A stretch of 64,000 bases of DNA from Tumebacillus_A lipolyticus (GTDB taxonomy: Bacteria; Bacillota; Bacilli; Tumebacillales; Tumebacillaceae): assembly GCF_042682745.1 (NCBI RefSeq), contig NZ_JBHUIO010000009.1:310001-374000 (forward strand), read 5' to 3'. This document shows positions 45,171 to 53,354 of this stretch, one piece after another (the first letter of the stretch is position 1; the number at the start of each line of letters is the position of its first letter). A model generated the notes under the pieces. That model was not told where the DNA came from, made no database searches, and saw only the letters and a list, made by a program, of their open reading frames with translations. The position numbers and the translations under genes were made by a program.

Positions 45171-46157
45171 CTACCAGCGCAAGACGGTGGCGCCCCATGT
45201 GAGCCCTGCGCCAAAGCCAACGAGTACAAGCGTGTCATTCTCCTTGATCTTGCCAGCGCGAACCGCTTCATCGAGGGCGACCGGAATCGAAGCGGATGAC
45301 ATGTTGCCATACTTATCGAGGTTGATGTACACCTTTTCCTCCGCCAGGTCGAGCCGTTTGATCGCAGATTCGATGATGCGGATGTTCGCTTGATGCGGAA
45401 TCAGATAGTCGATATCCTCTTTGCCCAAGCCTGCCTTCTTCAGCGCAGATTCGGAAGCGGTGCCCAAGATTCGCACAGCAAACTTAAACACTTCGTTGCC
45501 AGCCATTGAGATGAAATGCTTGCGCGCAAGCACCGTCTCCTGCGTCGCCGGATTGCGCGAGCCGCCCGCCTCCTGTTTCAACAGGTTGCCACCCGAGCCG
45601 TCAGCACCGAGTTCGAAGGACAGGAAACCGCGTCCTTCTGCGGTCGGGCCGAGCACGACAGCGCCTGCGCCATCTCCGAACAGCACACAGGTGCTACGGT
45701 CTTCAAAGTCCATGATTTTCGACAGCGTCTCAACACCGATGACCAGCACGTGCTTGTACAAGCCACCCTGGATCATCGGCACCGCGCAAGACAGACCGTA
45801 CAAAAAGCCGCTGCACCCTGCAGACAGGTCGAACGCAGCCGCCCCCTTCGCCCCAATCCGATCCTGCACTAAGCAGGCGGTCGCCGGAAACATCATATCT
45901 GGGGTTACGGTCGCGCAGATGACCAGATCGATCTGATCGGCAGTCACGCCTGCCGCTTCCATCGCGCGCTCTGCTGCCCGCACTGCCAGATCGGAAGATG
46001 CGGTTTGATCATCGACAAAGCGTCGCTCGCGAATCCCAGTACGAGTGCGAATCCACTCGTCATTCGTATCGACTCGCTTGGCCATATCATCGTTGGTGAC
46101 CACGTTTTCGGGAACTGCTGACCCTGTGCCTAAGATGCCGACAGGAAGATTGCTCAT
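45171..46157 (-). CDS. fabH: Beta-ketoacyl-ACP synthase III
   Basis: 328 residues. Starts fatty-acid synthesis by condensing acyl-CoA with malonyl-ACP; in Bacillales it favours branched primers. Cys in FDLSAGCSGFLYGLS (about 114), His in LIPHQANIRI (about 248), Asn in KYGNMSSASIP (about 278). The ATG overlaps the plsX stop (ATGA), showing coupling. Its location within the fapR-plsX-fabD operon is typical of many Firmicutes but not of B. subtilis. Confidence 0.99.
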   Translation of the reverse strand: MSNLPVGILGTGSAVPENVVTNDDMAKRVDTNDEWIRTRTGIRERRFVDDQTASSDLAVRAAERAMEAAGVTADQIDLVICATVTPDMMFPATACLVQDRIGAKGAAAFDLSAGCSGFLYGLSCAVPMIQGGLYKHVLVIGVETLSKIMDFEDRSTCVLFGDGAGAVVLGPTAEGRGFLSFELGADGSGGNLLKQEAGGSRNPATQETVLARKHFISMAGNEVFKFAVRILGTASESALKKAGLGKEDIDYLIPHQANIRIIESAIKRLDLAEEKVYINLDKYGNMSSASIPVALDEAVRAGKIKENDTLVLVGFGAGLTWGATVLRW

Positions 46158-47158
46158 GATGTCTCTTCTCCTTCTCCCGATAAATCGGTGCGTATCTTGC
46201 CAAGCACATCCCCTTTGAGGAATGCTCTCGCCTGATGGATCGCCATGCGAAACGCTCTTGCATTTGACGAACCGTGCGCTTTGATCACAGCGCCATCGAT
46301 GCCCAGCAAAGGCGCACCGCCATATTCTGCATAATCGAATTTATTTTTGAACGCAGCGAGTCCAGGCTTTAGTACAGCCGCAGCCAGCTTCGTCAAGGCG
46401 TTCTTCAGAAACACCTTTTTCAACTCGCCAAAGATGCCGAGGCCAAACCCTTCGATCAGCTTCAACATGTTGTTGCCAGTGAATCCATCGGCGACAAGAA
46501 CGTCGCACTTTCCGTTAAGCGTCTCACGCGCCTCGATGTTGCCCACAAAGTGGAACGGGCCTGCTTCCAGCAACGGGTACGCCTCTTTGCGCAGCTTGTC
46601 GCCTTTGCCTGGCTCCGCGCCGATGTTGAGCAGGCCGATGCGCGGCTTTTCTCGCTCCAGCACGATCTGCGCGTACGCATTGGCCATCAACGCGTACTGA
46701 TAAAGATGGTTGGCCTCCGCATCCATGTTCGCCCCCACATCGAGCGTCAACATGCTGCCTCCGGTCATCGTCGGCCAGATCGAAGCGAGTGCAGGGCGCT
46801 CGATCCCCTTGATTCGACCGACCAGCAACAGCCCAGCGGTCATCAACGCGCCGGTGTTGCCTGCCGATACCATGCCATCCGCCTGGCCTGCTTTGACCAT
46901 GCGAGCTGCCACCACCATCGAGGAATCCTTCTTGCGCCGCACCGCTTTCACCGGCTCATCTTCTGCTTCGATCACTTCTGTAGTATGTACGAATTCAATA
47001 TTGGGAGGTGGGTTTGCGCCCACATATTTTTTGATCTGCGCTTCATCGCCGACCAAGATCAGCGTGACATCCGAATAGGCGCGGGCCGCATCGAGCGTTC
47101 CTTCGACGATCGCCTGTGGCGCATTGTCGCCTCCCATCGCATCTATCGCAATTCTCAT
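46154..47158 (-). CDS. plsX: Phosphate acyltransferase PlsX
   Basis: 334 residues. Converts acyl-ACP to acyl-phosphate for PlsY, linking fatty-acid and phospholipid synthesis. Conserved MRIAIDAMGGDNAPQAIVEG start, SAGNTGALMTAG near 100, and GAEPGKGD and VADGFTGNNMLK blocks. Site GGGGGAG. Between fapR (30 bases) and fabH (overlapping), second gene of the FapR-controlled operon. Confidence 0.99.
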   Translation of the reverse strand: MRIAIDAMGGDNAPQAIVEGTLDAARAYSDVTLILVGDEAQIKKYVGANPPPNIEFVHTTEVIEAEDEPVKAVRRKKDSSMVVAARMVKAGQADGMVSAGNTGALMTAGLLLVGRIKGIERPALASIWPTMTGGSMLTLDVGANMDAEANHLYQYALMANAYAQIVLEREKPRIGLLNIGAEPGKGDKLRKEAYPLLEAGPFHFVGNIEARETLNGKCDVLVADGFTGNNMLKLIEGFGLGIFGELKKVFLKNALTKLAAAVLKPGLAAFKNKFDYAEYGGAPLLGIDGAVIKAHGSSNARAFRMAIHQARAFLKGDVLGKIRTDLSGEGEETS

Positions 47159-47188
47159 CGGTCTCCCCCGTTTCTCGTCTGCAGTTAC

Positions 47189-47740
47189 CTACATTGTAAA
47201 GACGACAAACTGCCCTTCAAACACAAGATCATCTCGCACTTTCGTCGTCACATCCACATGTGCCCGCTCGCCGCGAAACTCTTTGACCACCGCTTTGCAG
47301 ACGAGCCGCTCCCCCAGTTTGACCGGTCGCTTGTAGCGAACTTCGGCCGTACCGGTCAAGACGGTCTCCGCATCGATGATCCCGACCGCCAGTGAATTCG
47401 CCTGTGCGAACAGATGATGTCCACGCGCGATCTTCGTGCGGGAGAACACATGCTCCGGACCGATCTCCAAGATCGAGATCGCCAACTTGTTCAAGTCGAG
47501 ATCGATCAGCTCTCCGATCACTTCGCTGCTCTCCAAGGAGCGCACTTCTGTATAGTTCTGCTCTGCTACCGCTTTGATGCGCTCGCGAAGCTCAGGGATG
47601 CCGAGCGCAAGCCTGTCGAGACGAATCGTCTGGACGCTCACCTCAAAACGATCTGCCAACTCTTCATCGGTCAAGAAAGGCTCCGAGTCGATCAGTGCTG
47701 TCAATTCCTGTTGTCTTTGTTTCTTGTTTCGCGCTGCCAT
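47189..47740 (-). CDS. fapR: Malonyl-CoA-responsive repressor FapR
   Basis: 183 residues from MAARNKKQRQQELTALIDSE after AAAGGAGGA; a frame extension with MKATRL lies before the site. N-terminal DeoR-like helix-turn-helix (LTDEELADRFEVSVQTIRLD) and a C-terminal hot-dog domain (HLFAQANSLAVGII, TAEVRYKRPVKLGERLV) that binds malonyl-CoA. Represses fatty-acid genes. It heads its own operon, and a FapR operator overlaps the predicted transcription start, so it is autoregulated. Confidence 0.97.
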   Translation of the reverse strand: MAARNKKQRQQELTALIDSEPFLTDEELADRFEVSVQTIRLDRLALGIPELRERIKAVAEQNYTEVRSLESSEVIGELIDLDLNKLAISILEIGPEHVFSRTKIARGHHLFAQANSLAVGIIDAETVLTGTAEVRYKRPVKLGERLVCKAVVKEFRGERAHVDVTTKVRDDLVFEGQFVVFTM

Positions 47741-47791
47741 CTTCCTCGAATCCTCCTTTCGCAATCGAGTCGCTTTCATGTTTAGTCGCTC

Positions 47792-47808
47792 TTAGTACCT
47801 AGTGCTAT
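47792..47808 (-). promoter_or_regulatory. FapR operator
   Basis: Near-palindrome TTAGTACCTAGTGCTAT resembles the FapR box (TTAGTACC followed by two variable bases and TACTAA). It lies just downstream of the -10 box, where binding would block the start of transcription of fapR and the fab genes. Confidence 0.8.
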
Positions 47809-47812
47809 TAGA

Positions 47813-47841
47813 AGTATATAAAAAAAGGCTGGCTTCCACAA
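47813..47841 (-). promoter_or_regulatory. Promoter of the fapR operon
   Basis: Minus-strand TTGTGG (47836-47841), 17-base spacer, TATACT (47813-47818). The -35 box is weak; the FapR operator adjoins the -10 box. Confidence 0.6.
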
Positions 47842-47862
47842 CTCATTTTTTTCGCGAAAACG

Positions 47863-47893
47863 AAAAAAGCAAGTGCCAGATCTGGGCACTTGC
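47863..47893 (-). terminator. Terminator after rpmF
   Basis: Perfect 9-bp stem (47869-47877 with 47885-47893) with a seven-base loop and a run of six T on the minus strand, 14 bases after the rpmF stop. Separates rpmF from the fapR promoter. Confidence 0.9.
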
Positions 47894-47906
47894 CTTTATG
47901 GGCAAA

Positions 47907-48083
47907 TTATTCAGCTTCTACAACGGTACGGCCTTTGTAGGAGCCGCAGTTTTTGCAGATGCGATGAGCCAGCTTCATCTCATGGCATTGCGGGCATTCC
48001 ACCATACCCGGAACCGAGATCTTGAAGTGGGTGCGACGCATGCGCTTGCGGGTCTTAGAAGTACGTCTTTGCGGTACTGCCAT
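47907..48083 (-). CDS. rpmF: 50S ribosomal protein L32
   Basis: 58 residues, MAVPQRRTSKTRKRMRRTHF, then VECPQCHEMKLAHRICKNCG, a four-cysteine zinc-binding form of L32 (Cys-x-x-Cys twice). It follows the DUF177 gene by 35 bases with a strong GGAGGTGG-type site. The yceD-rpmF-fapR-plsX order is one of the most conserved in Firmicutes. Confidence 0.98.
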   Translation of the reverse strand: MAVPQRRTSKTRKRMRRTHFKISVPGMVECPQCHEMKLAHRICKNCGSYKGRTVVEAE

Positions 48084-48118
48084 TTGGATCCACCTCCTTA
48101 ACAGAGAAAAAAGAAAGC

Positions 48119-48646
48119 TTAAGAGTCTTTTTCAAAAAATTTAGCTAGATCTGCCAACCGAGGATCGATTCGTTCTGTCTGACAGGAACAGCTCGCCTCA
48201 TTGAGGTTGACGCCGCACTGCGGACACAATCCAGCGCAATCCTGATTGCAAAGTGGACGATACGGCAAGGCGAGATTGATCGCCTGCTCGAGATAAGGTA
48301 CAAGATCGATCTGTTCTCCAACGATCACATTGCGATCGTCATCGTAATCAGTACCTTCCGCTGCAGAAAGCTTGTCCTCCGTCACTTGCATGAAATGCTC
48401 GTCAAATGGTACATGCAATTCCTCGGAAAAATCGGTCAAACAGCGTGAACAGCGATATACCGCCTTCCCTTGCAGGCTACCCTGCAAAAGTCCGACGCCA
48501 GATGCTTCTGTGCCATGCAGATTGACATGGACAGGTTCAAGCTTGATCAATTGACGATTCTCTTTGACGAGGTTCGGCAGTTCAACCGTTTCTTGCAATG
48601 TAACGCCTTCGGATCGCTCTCGCAATTCACGCCAACTCAGTTTCAA
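48119..48646 (-). CDS. DUF177 (YceD-family) protein
   Basis: 175 residues from a TTG start (LKLSWRELRERSEGVTLQET) behind GAGGTGAT; longer in-frame starts reach into the promoter. YceD/DUF177 proteins are linked genetically to 23S rRNA accumulation in bacteria and chloroplasts. Four Cys pairs: VYRCSRCLTDF and LCNQDCAGLCPQCGVNL with SCSCQ, a probable zinc site. Paired with rpmF as usual. The start is an inference from site and promoter. Confidence 0.93.
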   Translation of the reverse strand: MKLSWRELRERSEGVTLQETVELPNLVKENRQLIKLEPVHVNLHGTEASGVGLLQGSLQGKAVYRCSRCLTDFSEELHVPFDEHFMQVTEDKLSAAEGTDYDDDRNVIVGEQIDLVPYLEQAINLALPYRPLCNQDCAGLCPQCGVNLNEASCSCQTERIDPRLADLAKFFEKDS

Positions 48647-48674
48647 CGATATCACCTCGTAAGCAACAGAGTTC

Positions 48675-48703
48675 ATTATATCTAGTGATTGGCAAATTGT
48701 CAA
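48675..48703 (-). promoter_or_regulatory. Promoter of DUF177-rpmF
   Basis: Minus-strand TTGACA (48698-48703), exact 17-base spacer, TATAAT (48675-48680): both boxes are perfect. The predicted start lies about 20 bases before the TTG start. Confidence 0.88.
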
Positions 48704-48725
48704 TAAAGTTCATGCTTGTTATAAT
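48697..48725 (+). promoter_or_regulatory. Promoter of tmcAL
   Basis: Plus-strand TTGTCA (48697-48702), 17-base spacer, TATAAT (48720-48725). Its -35 box occupies the same bases as the -35 box of the divergent DUF177-rpmF promoter. Confidence 0.85.
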
Positions 48726-48758
48726 GACCAAAAATACGGCTATCTCGGAGGTGTTCCT

Positions 48759-50012
48759 ATGAGAGTCACCGGAGTGATCGTCGAGTACAACCCGATGCAC
48801 AACGGACATCTCTATCATGTCGAACAAGCGAGGCGTTCGACAGGCGCAGATGCGATCGTCGCCGTGATGAGCGGCCACTTTCTGCAACGTGGTGAGCCTG
48901 CGATCGTCAACAAGTGGGCCCGCGCCAAGATGGCGTTGCAACAGGGTGTCGATCTGGTACTGGAGCTGCCTGTCGCCTATTCTGCGCAGAGCGCCTCGCT
49001 GTTCGCCTTTGGATCTGTCGCCGTGCTCGATGCGCTCAGCATCGTCGACTCGATCTGCTTCGGCAGCGAAAGCGGTGATATCCGCTCGCTCACCGCTTTG
49101 AGCGACATCTTGGTCGCAGAACCTCCGCAGTTCAAAGCGCTGTTGCGGGAGGAATTGAAAAAGGGGCATTCCTATCCCCGCGCCGCATCTGATGCGCTCG
49201 CCCGCTATGCCGCTCAAGACGAGTCGATCGACTCTCACCTTGCTCAGCAGCCAAACAACATGCTCGGACTCGAATATCTGGCTGCGCTGAAAAAACTGAA
49301 CAGCAAGATTCGGCCGGCGACGATCACTCGCATCGCGTCTGGCTACCACCAAGAGACGGTGACCCACCCGTCGATCGCCTCGGCGACGGCGATACGCAAA
49401 GCCACCTTTGAAACGGGGATCGACACAGCGGAACACCTGTTGCCCAGAAGCTCCTTCTCCATCTTGCAAGCGGAGTGGCAAGCAGGCCGCGGCCCGATCG
49501 CGTGGGAAAACTACCGCCAGGCGCTGTTTACACTGCTGCACCGCGCCACCCCCTCATCGCTCGCCGAGTTTGTCGGCGTCGACGAGGGACTGGAACACCG
49601 CCTGCTGCGAGCCGCCATGCAGGCCAACACGGTGCATGACCTGATCGAACAGACCAAGACAAAACGATTCACCTGGACGAAGATCCAACGGGCGCTCACT
49701 TCGATCCTGCTCGGTCTGACTCGGCAGGAGCAGTCTGAGCTGCATCTGGCAGCTGGGCCGAGCTACATCAGAGTGCTCGGGTTTACAGAGCGAGGTCAAG
49801 AGCTCTTACGACAAGCTTCCGCTCAGTCCAGCGTTCCTATTCTGACCAAGTTGCACAAGGAAAAACCAAAGATGCTCGAACTCGATCTGCGAGCGACGCG
49901 CATCTACTCACAAGGCTATCCTGTCTGGCAGCCTGGCGCGGAGAGTTGGGACATCACACTGCCCGTCCTCATTGAAAAAGCAAGTAAAAACGTCTCCCGC
50001 ATCGAGCGGTGA
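48759..50012 (+). CDS. tmcAL: tRNA(Met) cytidine acetate ligase TmcAL (YlbM)
   Basis: 417 residues. Forms N4-acetylcytidine at the wobble base of elongator tRNA-Met using acetate and ATP. Nucleotidyltransferase-like start GVIVEYNPMHNGHLYHVEQA with the HNGH ATP site; conserved MSGHFLQRGEPAIVNKWARA follows. ATG behind GGAGGTG. In B. subtilis ylbM neighbours ylbL; here it is convergent with ylbL and divergent from DUF177-rpmF. Confidence 0.96.
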   Translation: MRVTGVIVEYNPMHNGHLYHVEQARRSTGADAIVAVMSGHFLQRGEPAIVNKWARAKMALQQGVDLVLELPVAYSAQSASLFAFGSVAVLDALSIVDSICFGSESGDIRSLTALSDILVAEPPQFKALLREELKKGHSYPRAASDALARYAAQDESIDSHLAQQPNNMLGLEYLAALKKLNSKIRPATITRIASGYHQETVTHPSIASATAIRKATFETGIDTAEHLLPRSSFSILQAEWQAGRGPIAWENYRQALFTLLHRATPSSLAEFVGVDEGLEHRLLRAAMQANTVHDLIEQTKTKRFTWTKIQRALTSILLGLTRQEQSELHLAAGPSYIRVLGFTERGQELLRQASAQSSVPILTKLHKEKPKMLELDLRATRIYSQGYPVWQPGAESWDITLPVLIEKASKNVSRIER

Positions 50013-50023
50013 GACGTTTTTTT
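49985..50023 (+). terminator. Terminator overlapping the tmcAL stop
   Basis: Stem 49986-49996 with 50011-50021 (11 bp, extended by CCGC/GCGG inside), then T to 50023. The TGA lies in the stem. A tracts on the left let it also work for the convergent ylbL gene. Confidence 0.9.
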
Positions 50024-50036
50024 CGGCGCTCTGTCG

Positions 50037-51107
50037 TCACGATTTCACATCTAATTTCTTCAGATAGTCGATCGCTTCTTGCAAGGTAGCGACAGGCACG
50101 ACCTTCAATGGCAGGCCGAGCTTCTCCACCTCATCTGCCGCTTCCTGCGCATTGGTGTCATACTCTTGTTTGATATCTTTCGGAGCAAAAAAGATCTCCG
50201 CCCCTTCGTCGCTCGCTGCGACCACCTTGTGCCGGATGCCGCCGATCTGACCGACCTCTCCGTCCATCGTGATCGTCCCAGTACCTGCGATGCGGTACCC
50301 TTTCGTGATGTCTTCCGCCACGATCTGGTTGAAGATTTCCAAAGAGAACATCAGTCCAGCCGATGGTCCGCCAATATCGTCCGCGTTGATCTTCACGTTG
50401 CGAGCTGGGTCGATCTCCGTCTCGTTCTCAAGATGCACGGCCAGCCCCGTGCGCCTGACATCCCCCGCGGTCGTCTTGACGATAAACTCGACCAACTCGA
50501 CCTTTTCTTTTAGCTCCTTGCCATCGCGGGTGAAGCTGACCTCGACCTTTTCTCCCGGCTTTTTCTGAGCGATGTATTCAGAAAGCTCCTGTACCTGCAC
50601 CAGCTTCTTCCCGTCGACAGCGTGCAGAATATCCCCGACCTGCAAAATGCCTTTCGCTTTCGATCCTTCCACAAAATCGCTCAGAAACACGCCGACGTTT
50701 CGCACCTGCACCGATTGCTCTGCCGCGCGCAGTCCCGCTACGATCGCGTTGTGCTGCGAGCTTTTCATCATGTGCGCAAGCAGTCGAGAATACTCCTCTT
50801 CGCTCAGATCGCCGCGCACTTCGTTCTCACGCTTGATCTCCGTGTGCGGCGCGAAGTACCCATAGGCGAGATAATAGTAGTTGCTCGCTTTCAGCGAAGA
50901 CACGGTGGTCAGCATCAGCGCGCCTTTTTCCGCTTTATCCCCGCCTTCGACCGTCACCATCGGAGCGAGCTCTTCCGCGCTGCCCGGCTGGTAGAGGTAG
51001 TAAGGCGTCGGAATGAAAAAGGAGAGGGCGAGCAAAACGGTGATCACCGCACCACGGATGTTTCGCTTGCCAAAAAAACGAGCGCTGTCCTCACGCTTCG
51101 ATCCCAT
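50037..51107 (-). CDS. ylbL: Lon-like (S16) PDZ-domain membrane protease YlbL
   Basis: 356 residues from MGSKREDSARFFGKRNIRGA after GAAGGGGAG. One N-terminal membrane helix (VITVLLALSFFIPTPYYLY), extracytoplasmic PDZ domain (about 130-220, GSKAKGILQVGDILHAVDGK) and S16 domain with Ser-Lys dyad in GGPSAGLMFSLEIF and GGIRHKVVAA. In B. subtilis YlbL degrades the division inhibitor YneA after DNA damage. It overlaps the ylbK stop by 17 bases. Confidence 0.95.
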   Translation of the reverse strand: MGSKREDSARFFGKRNIRGAVITVLLALSFFIPTPYYLYQPGSAEELAPMVTVEGGDKAEKGALMLTTVSSLKASNYYYLAYGYFAPHTEIKRENEVRGDLSEEEYSRLLAHMMKSSQHNAIVAGLRAAEQSVQVRNVGVFLSDFVEGSKAKGILQVGDILHAVDGKKLVQVQELSEYIAQKKPGEKVEVSFTRDGKELKEKVELVEFIVKTTAGDVRRTGLAVHLENETEIDPARNVKINADDIGGPSAGLMFSLEIFNQIVAEDITKGYRIAGTGTITMDGEVGQIGGIRHKVVAASDEGAEIFFAPKDIKQEYDTNAQEAADEVEKLGLPLKVVPVATLQEAIDYLKKLDVKS

Positions 51108-51903
51108 CAGCACACTCCCCTTCCTGCCATTCTGCAATCGTCTTCAGAATCAGTTCGGCAACTCGCTCCGCCGCTTGACGACCGCATGCGATCGCCTCCT
51201 CAATGTTGGTAAACGCTGTCGAGGAGATGTGCCCCACATCAGGTCGCACGATCACATCCGCGTTGAGGATGCGCGTGCGCAAGATCTCCCGCTCCATAAT
51301 TTCGATCGACTGAAAGATCACATCGAAGATGCTCTTCACTTCCGTCTCTCGGTCATAAAGGCCGACATCGACCGCGATGACAAGGTCTGCGCCCATCTCG
51401 CGAACCACGTTGATCGGCACGCGATCGACCACTCCTCCATCGATCAGCATTCGCCCTTGGTAGCGATGCGGCATGAAGATGCCAGGAATGGAGATCGAGC
51501 CGCGCACCGCTTGGTGCACCGCCCCCTCGCGGTAGACGACCCGCTCCCCCTTCTGCACATCGGTCGCCACGACGGCGAACGGAATGGGCAAGTCTTCAAT
51601 GTTTTGATCCTTGGTCAAGAAGCGCACCATCTCCATGATTCTCGCCCCGTTGACAAAGCCCATCTTCGGCACGACCGAAAAATCGATCCAATGCCGGCGC
51701 TTCAAGTTGATCGCCAACGTCTCCATATAGCGAGTTTCCATCCCCGTGCAGTAAAAGGCGCCAATCAGTGAGCCCATGCTGCTTCCGGCGATCATGTCGA
51801 TCGGCACGCCGATCTCCTCCAGCACTTGCAACACGCCGATATGGGCAAAGCCGCGCGCTCCGCCAGCTCCTAGCGCCAATCCGATTCGTGGTCTACGCCG
51901 CAC
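51091..51903 (-). CDS. ylbK: Patatin-like phospholipase YlbK (RssA family)
   Basis: 270 residues, GTG start. Ser hydrolase of the patatin type: oxyanion loop GAGGARGFAHIG, nucleophile GSSMGSLIGA (GxSxG, about residue 41) and Asp in DGGVVDRVPI (about 160). Acts on lipids or acyl esters; exact substrate unknown. Between coaD (53 bases) and ylbL (17-base overlap), as in the ylbH-N cluster of B. subtilis; ylbJ, which normally lies between, is absent. Confidence 0.94.
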   Translation of the reverse strand: MRRRPRIGLALGAGGARGFAHIGVLQVLEEIGVPIDMIAGSSMGSLIGAFYCTGMETRYMETLAINLKRRHWIDFSVVPKMGFVNGARIMEMVRFLTKDQNIEDLPIPFAVVATDVQKGERVVYREGAVHQAVRGSISIPGIFMPHRYQGRMLIDGGVVDRVPINVVREMGADLVIAVDVGLYDRETEVKSIFDVIFQSIEIMEREILRTRILNADVIVRPDVGHISSTAFTNIEEAIACGRQAAERVAELILKTIAEWQEGECADGIEA

Positions 51904-51956
51904 CAGGCTCCCCTCCCCGTGCCTTCCGCCTCATTTGGTTGCTGCTATGTATCCGA

Positions 51957-52445
51957 CTAGCTCAGATTTTTATATTTTTCGCGCATCGCGATCTCCACGT
52001 CTGCTGGTACCAGATCGGAAAACGGCCCACCGTGGCGTGCGATCTCTTTGACGATCGATGAGCTCAGATAGGAATATTTGTGATTGGTGGGAATAAACAG
52101 CGTCTCCGCATCTTCATACATATGGCGATTGAGCGATGCCATCTGCAGCTCGCTCTCAAAGTCGGAGACAGCTCTCAGCCCTTTGATGATCACTTTCGAA
52201 CTCTTTTCGCGCGCATAGTCGACCTGCAACCCGGTGTAGCTGTCCACCTCGACGTTCGGCAAGTGTCGGACCGCCTGACGAATCAGCTCTTTGCGCTCTT
52301 CGATCGTAAAGAGCGGGTTTTTGTGTGGGTTGACCATCACCACGATGATCACTTTTTCGAACACTTTCGCACCGCGCTCTGCGATGTCCAGATGCCCTAA
52401 GGTAATCGGGTCAAAAGAGCCCGGATAGATTGCGATTCCACTCAT
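51957..52445 (-). CDS. coaD: Phosphopantetheine adenylyltransferase CoaD
   Basis: 162 residues. Fourth step of CoA synthesis: 4'-phosphopantetheine plus ATP to dephospho-CoA. GSFDPITLGHLDIAERG carries the T/HxGH nucleotidyltransferase motif; the ISSSTVR-like block reads YLSSSIVKEIA. The ATG overlaps the rsmD stop by four bases (ATGA), the usual rsmD-coaD coupling. Confidence 0.98.
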   Translation of the reverse strand: MSGIAIYPGSFDPITLGHLDIAERGAKVFEKVIIVVMVNPHKNPLFTIEERKELIRQAVRHLPNVEVDSYTGLQVDYAREKSSKVIIKGLRAVSDFESELQMASLNRHMYEDAETLFIPTNHKYSYLSSSIVKEIARHGGPFSDLVPADVEIAMREKYKNLS

Positions 52446-53032
52446 TCGTTCGTCCCCATTCCTGTCTTCTCCGTTGTCTGCTCCACCGCATAAAAGCTGA
52501 TGGCGATCTCTCCGTACTTCGCATACCGAAATCGTTCGATCCGACCAAAATTCTCCGCAAGCTCCAAGTCGGCATCATGTTCTGCGACGATCAGTGCACC
52601 ATCGTTTAACAGATGGAGCGCATCCATCTTTTCGATGATCTCTTCGTACAGATGAGTCAATTTATACGGTGGATCGAGAAAGACCAGTTCAAATTGAATT
52701 TCGCGCGCCGCAAGCGCATCCAGCGCTCGACGAGCATCGTTTTTGTAAATCTCCGACCGCTTTTCCAACTGAAGGGCGCCCACATTTTCGCGGACGGTCG
52801 CGATCGCCTTGTAGTCAGTATCGAGAAAGACCGCTCGCTCTATACCGCGAGACAAAGCCTCGATTCCAAGGCCGCCGGTGCCGGCAAACAGGTCGAGCGC
52901 CCACCCCCCGTCAAAATAGGGGCCGATGATGTTAAACATCGATTCTTTGACCTTATCTGTCGTGGGTCTGGTGTTCGTACCTGGAACCGCTTTTAAGCGT
53001 CTTCCTTTGTAGTCGCCTGAGATAACGCGCAT
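52442..53032 (-). CDS. rsmD: 16S rRNA (guanine-966-N2)-methyltransferase RsmD
   Basis: 196 residues. AdoMet methyltransferase of the small ribosomal subunit. SAM-binding ALDLFAGTGGLGIEALSRG (about 45-63) and catalytic VFLDPPYKL (NPPY/DPPY motif, about 118). Starts MRVISGDYKGRRLKAVPG, the family start, with GGAGTG. First gene of the rsmD-coaD-ylbK-ylbL group; the 60 bases upstream should hold its promoter, back to back with that of the small RNA candidate. Confidence 0.97.
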   Translation of the reverse strand: MRVISGDYKGRRLKAVPGTNTRPTTDKVKESMFNIIGPYFDGGWALDLFAGTGGLGIEALSRGIERAVFLDTDYKAIATVRENVGALQLEKRSEIYKNDARRALDALAAREIQFELVFLDPPYKLTHLYEEIIEKMDALHLLNDGALIVAEHDADLELAENFGRIERFRYAKYGEIAISFYAVEQTTEKTGMGTNE

Positions 53033-53095
53033 GGTGACTTCACTCCTTAGTCCTTACTTTACCATAAAAGACCACTCCTGAGCCAACCCCACCCG

Positions 53096-53124
53096 TTCAC
53101 AAAAAATGATCGCCGATGTATAAA
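53096..53124 (+). promoter_or_regulatory. Promoter of the candidate small RNA
   Basis: TTCACA (53096-53101), 17-base spacer, TATAAA (53119-53124). Predicted start near 53131. Confidence 0.65.
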
Positions 53125-53130
53125 GCAGGA

Positions 53131-53296
53131 GAAGAATGGCAATCATATCGACTAGCAACGGCGAGAGCTGTTGCAGGCAACCGCGGAGAAGACTTAGGTT
53201 TCCCCATAAGCTCTTCCTCCGGTTTCTCCTCTCCCAGTGCTTGTCGTGAGAACGGCGAGCGAAAACCCGCGTATACCCGGACGCGGGTTTTTCTTT
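53131..53296 (+). ncRNA. Candidate rod-shaped small RNA with strong terminator
   Basis: About 165 bases bounded by a sigma-A-like promoter and a perfect 10-bp terminator stem (53263-53272 with 53281-53290, followed by a T-rich tail). The body folds into one rod: 53149-53152/53243-53246, 53154-53157/53238-53241, 53160-53167/53229-53235, 53179-53182/53221-53224, 53185-53188/53217-53220, 53189-53192/53212-53215, 53193-53196/53207-53210. A large internal loop lies in the middle. It is not tmRNA, RNase P or a standard SRP RNA. The only frame (37 codons) would start at the very 5' end. Confidence 0.55.
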
Positions 53297-53354
53297 TTTC
53301 CAGACATTCTTGGCTCGCTCGGCACGCATACTAGGTTTTGAAGGAGTGATCCTC

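Noticed and set aside
53054..53150. Minus-strand hydrophobic frame (VDMIAILLLLYTSAIIF) upstream of rsmD
   Set aside because: No ribosome site near a start, and it overlaps the rsmD promoter region and the small RNA.
53135..53248. 37-codon frame (MAIISTSNGES) in the candidate small RNA
   Set aside because: Its site would lie at the very 5' end of the predicted transcript, the composition is atypical (Arg/Cys-rich) and the sequence is explained better by the rod-shaped fold.
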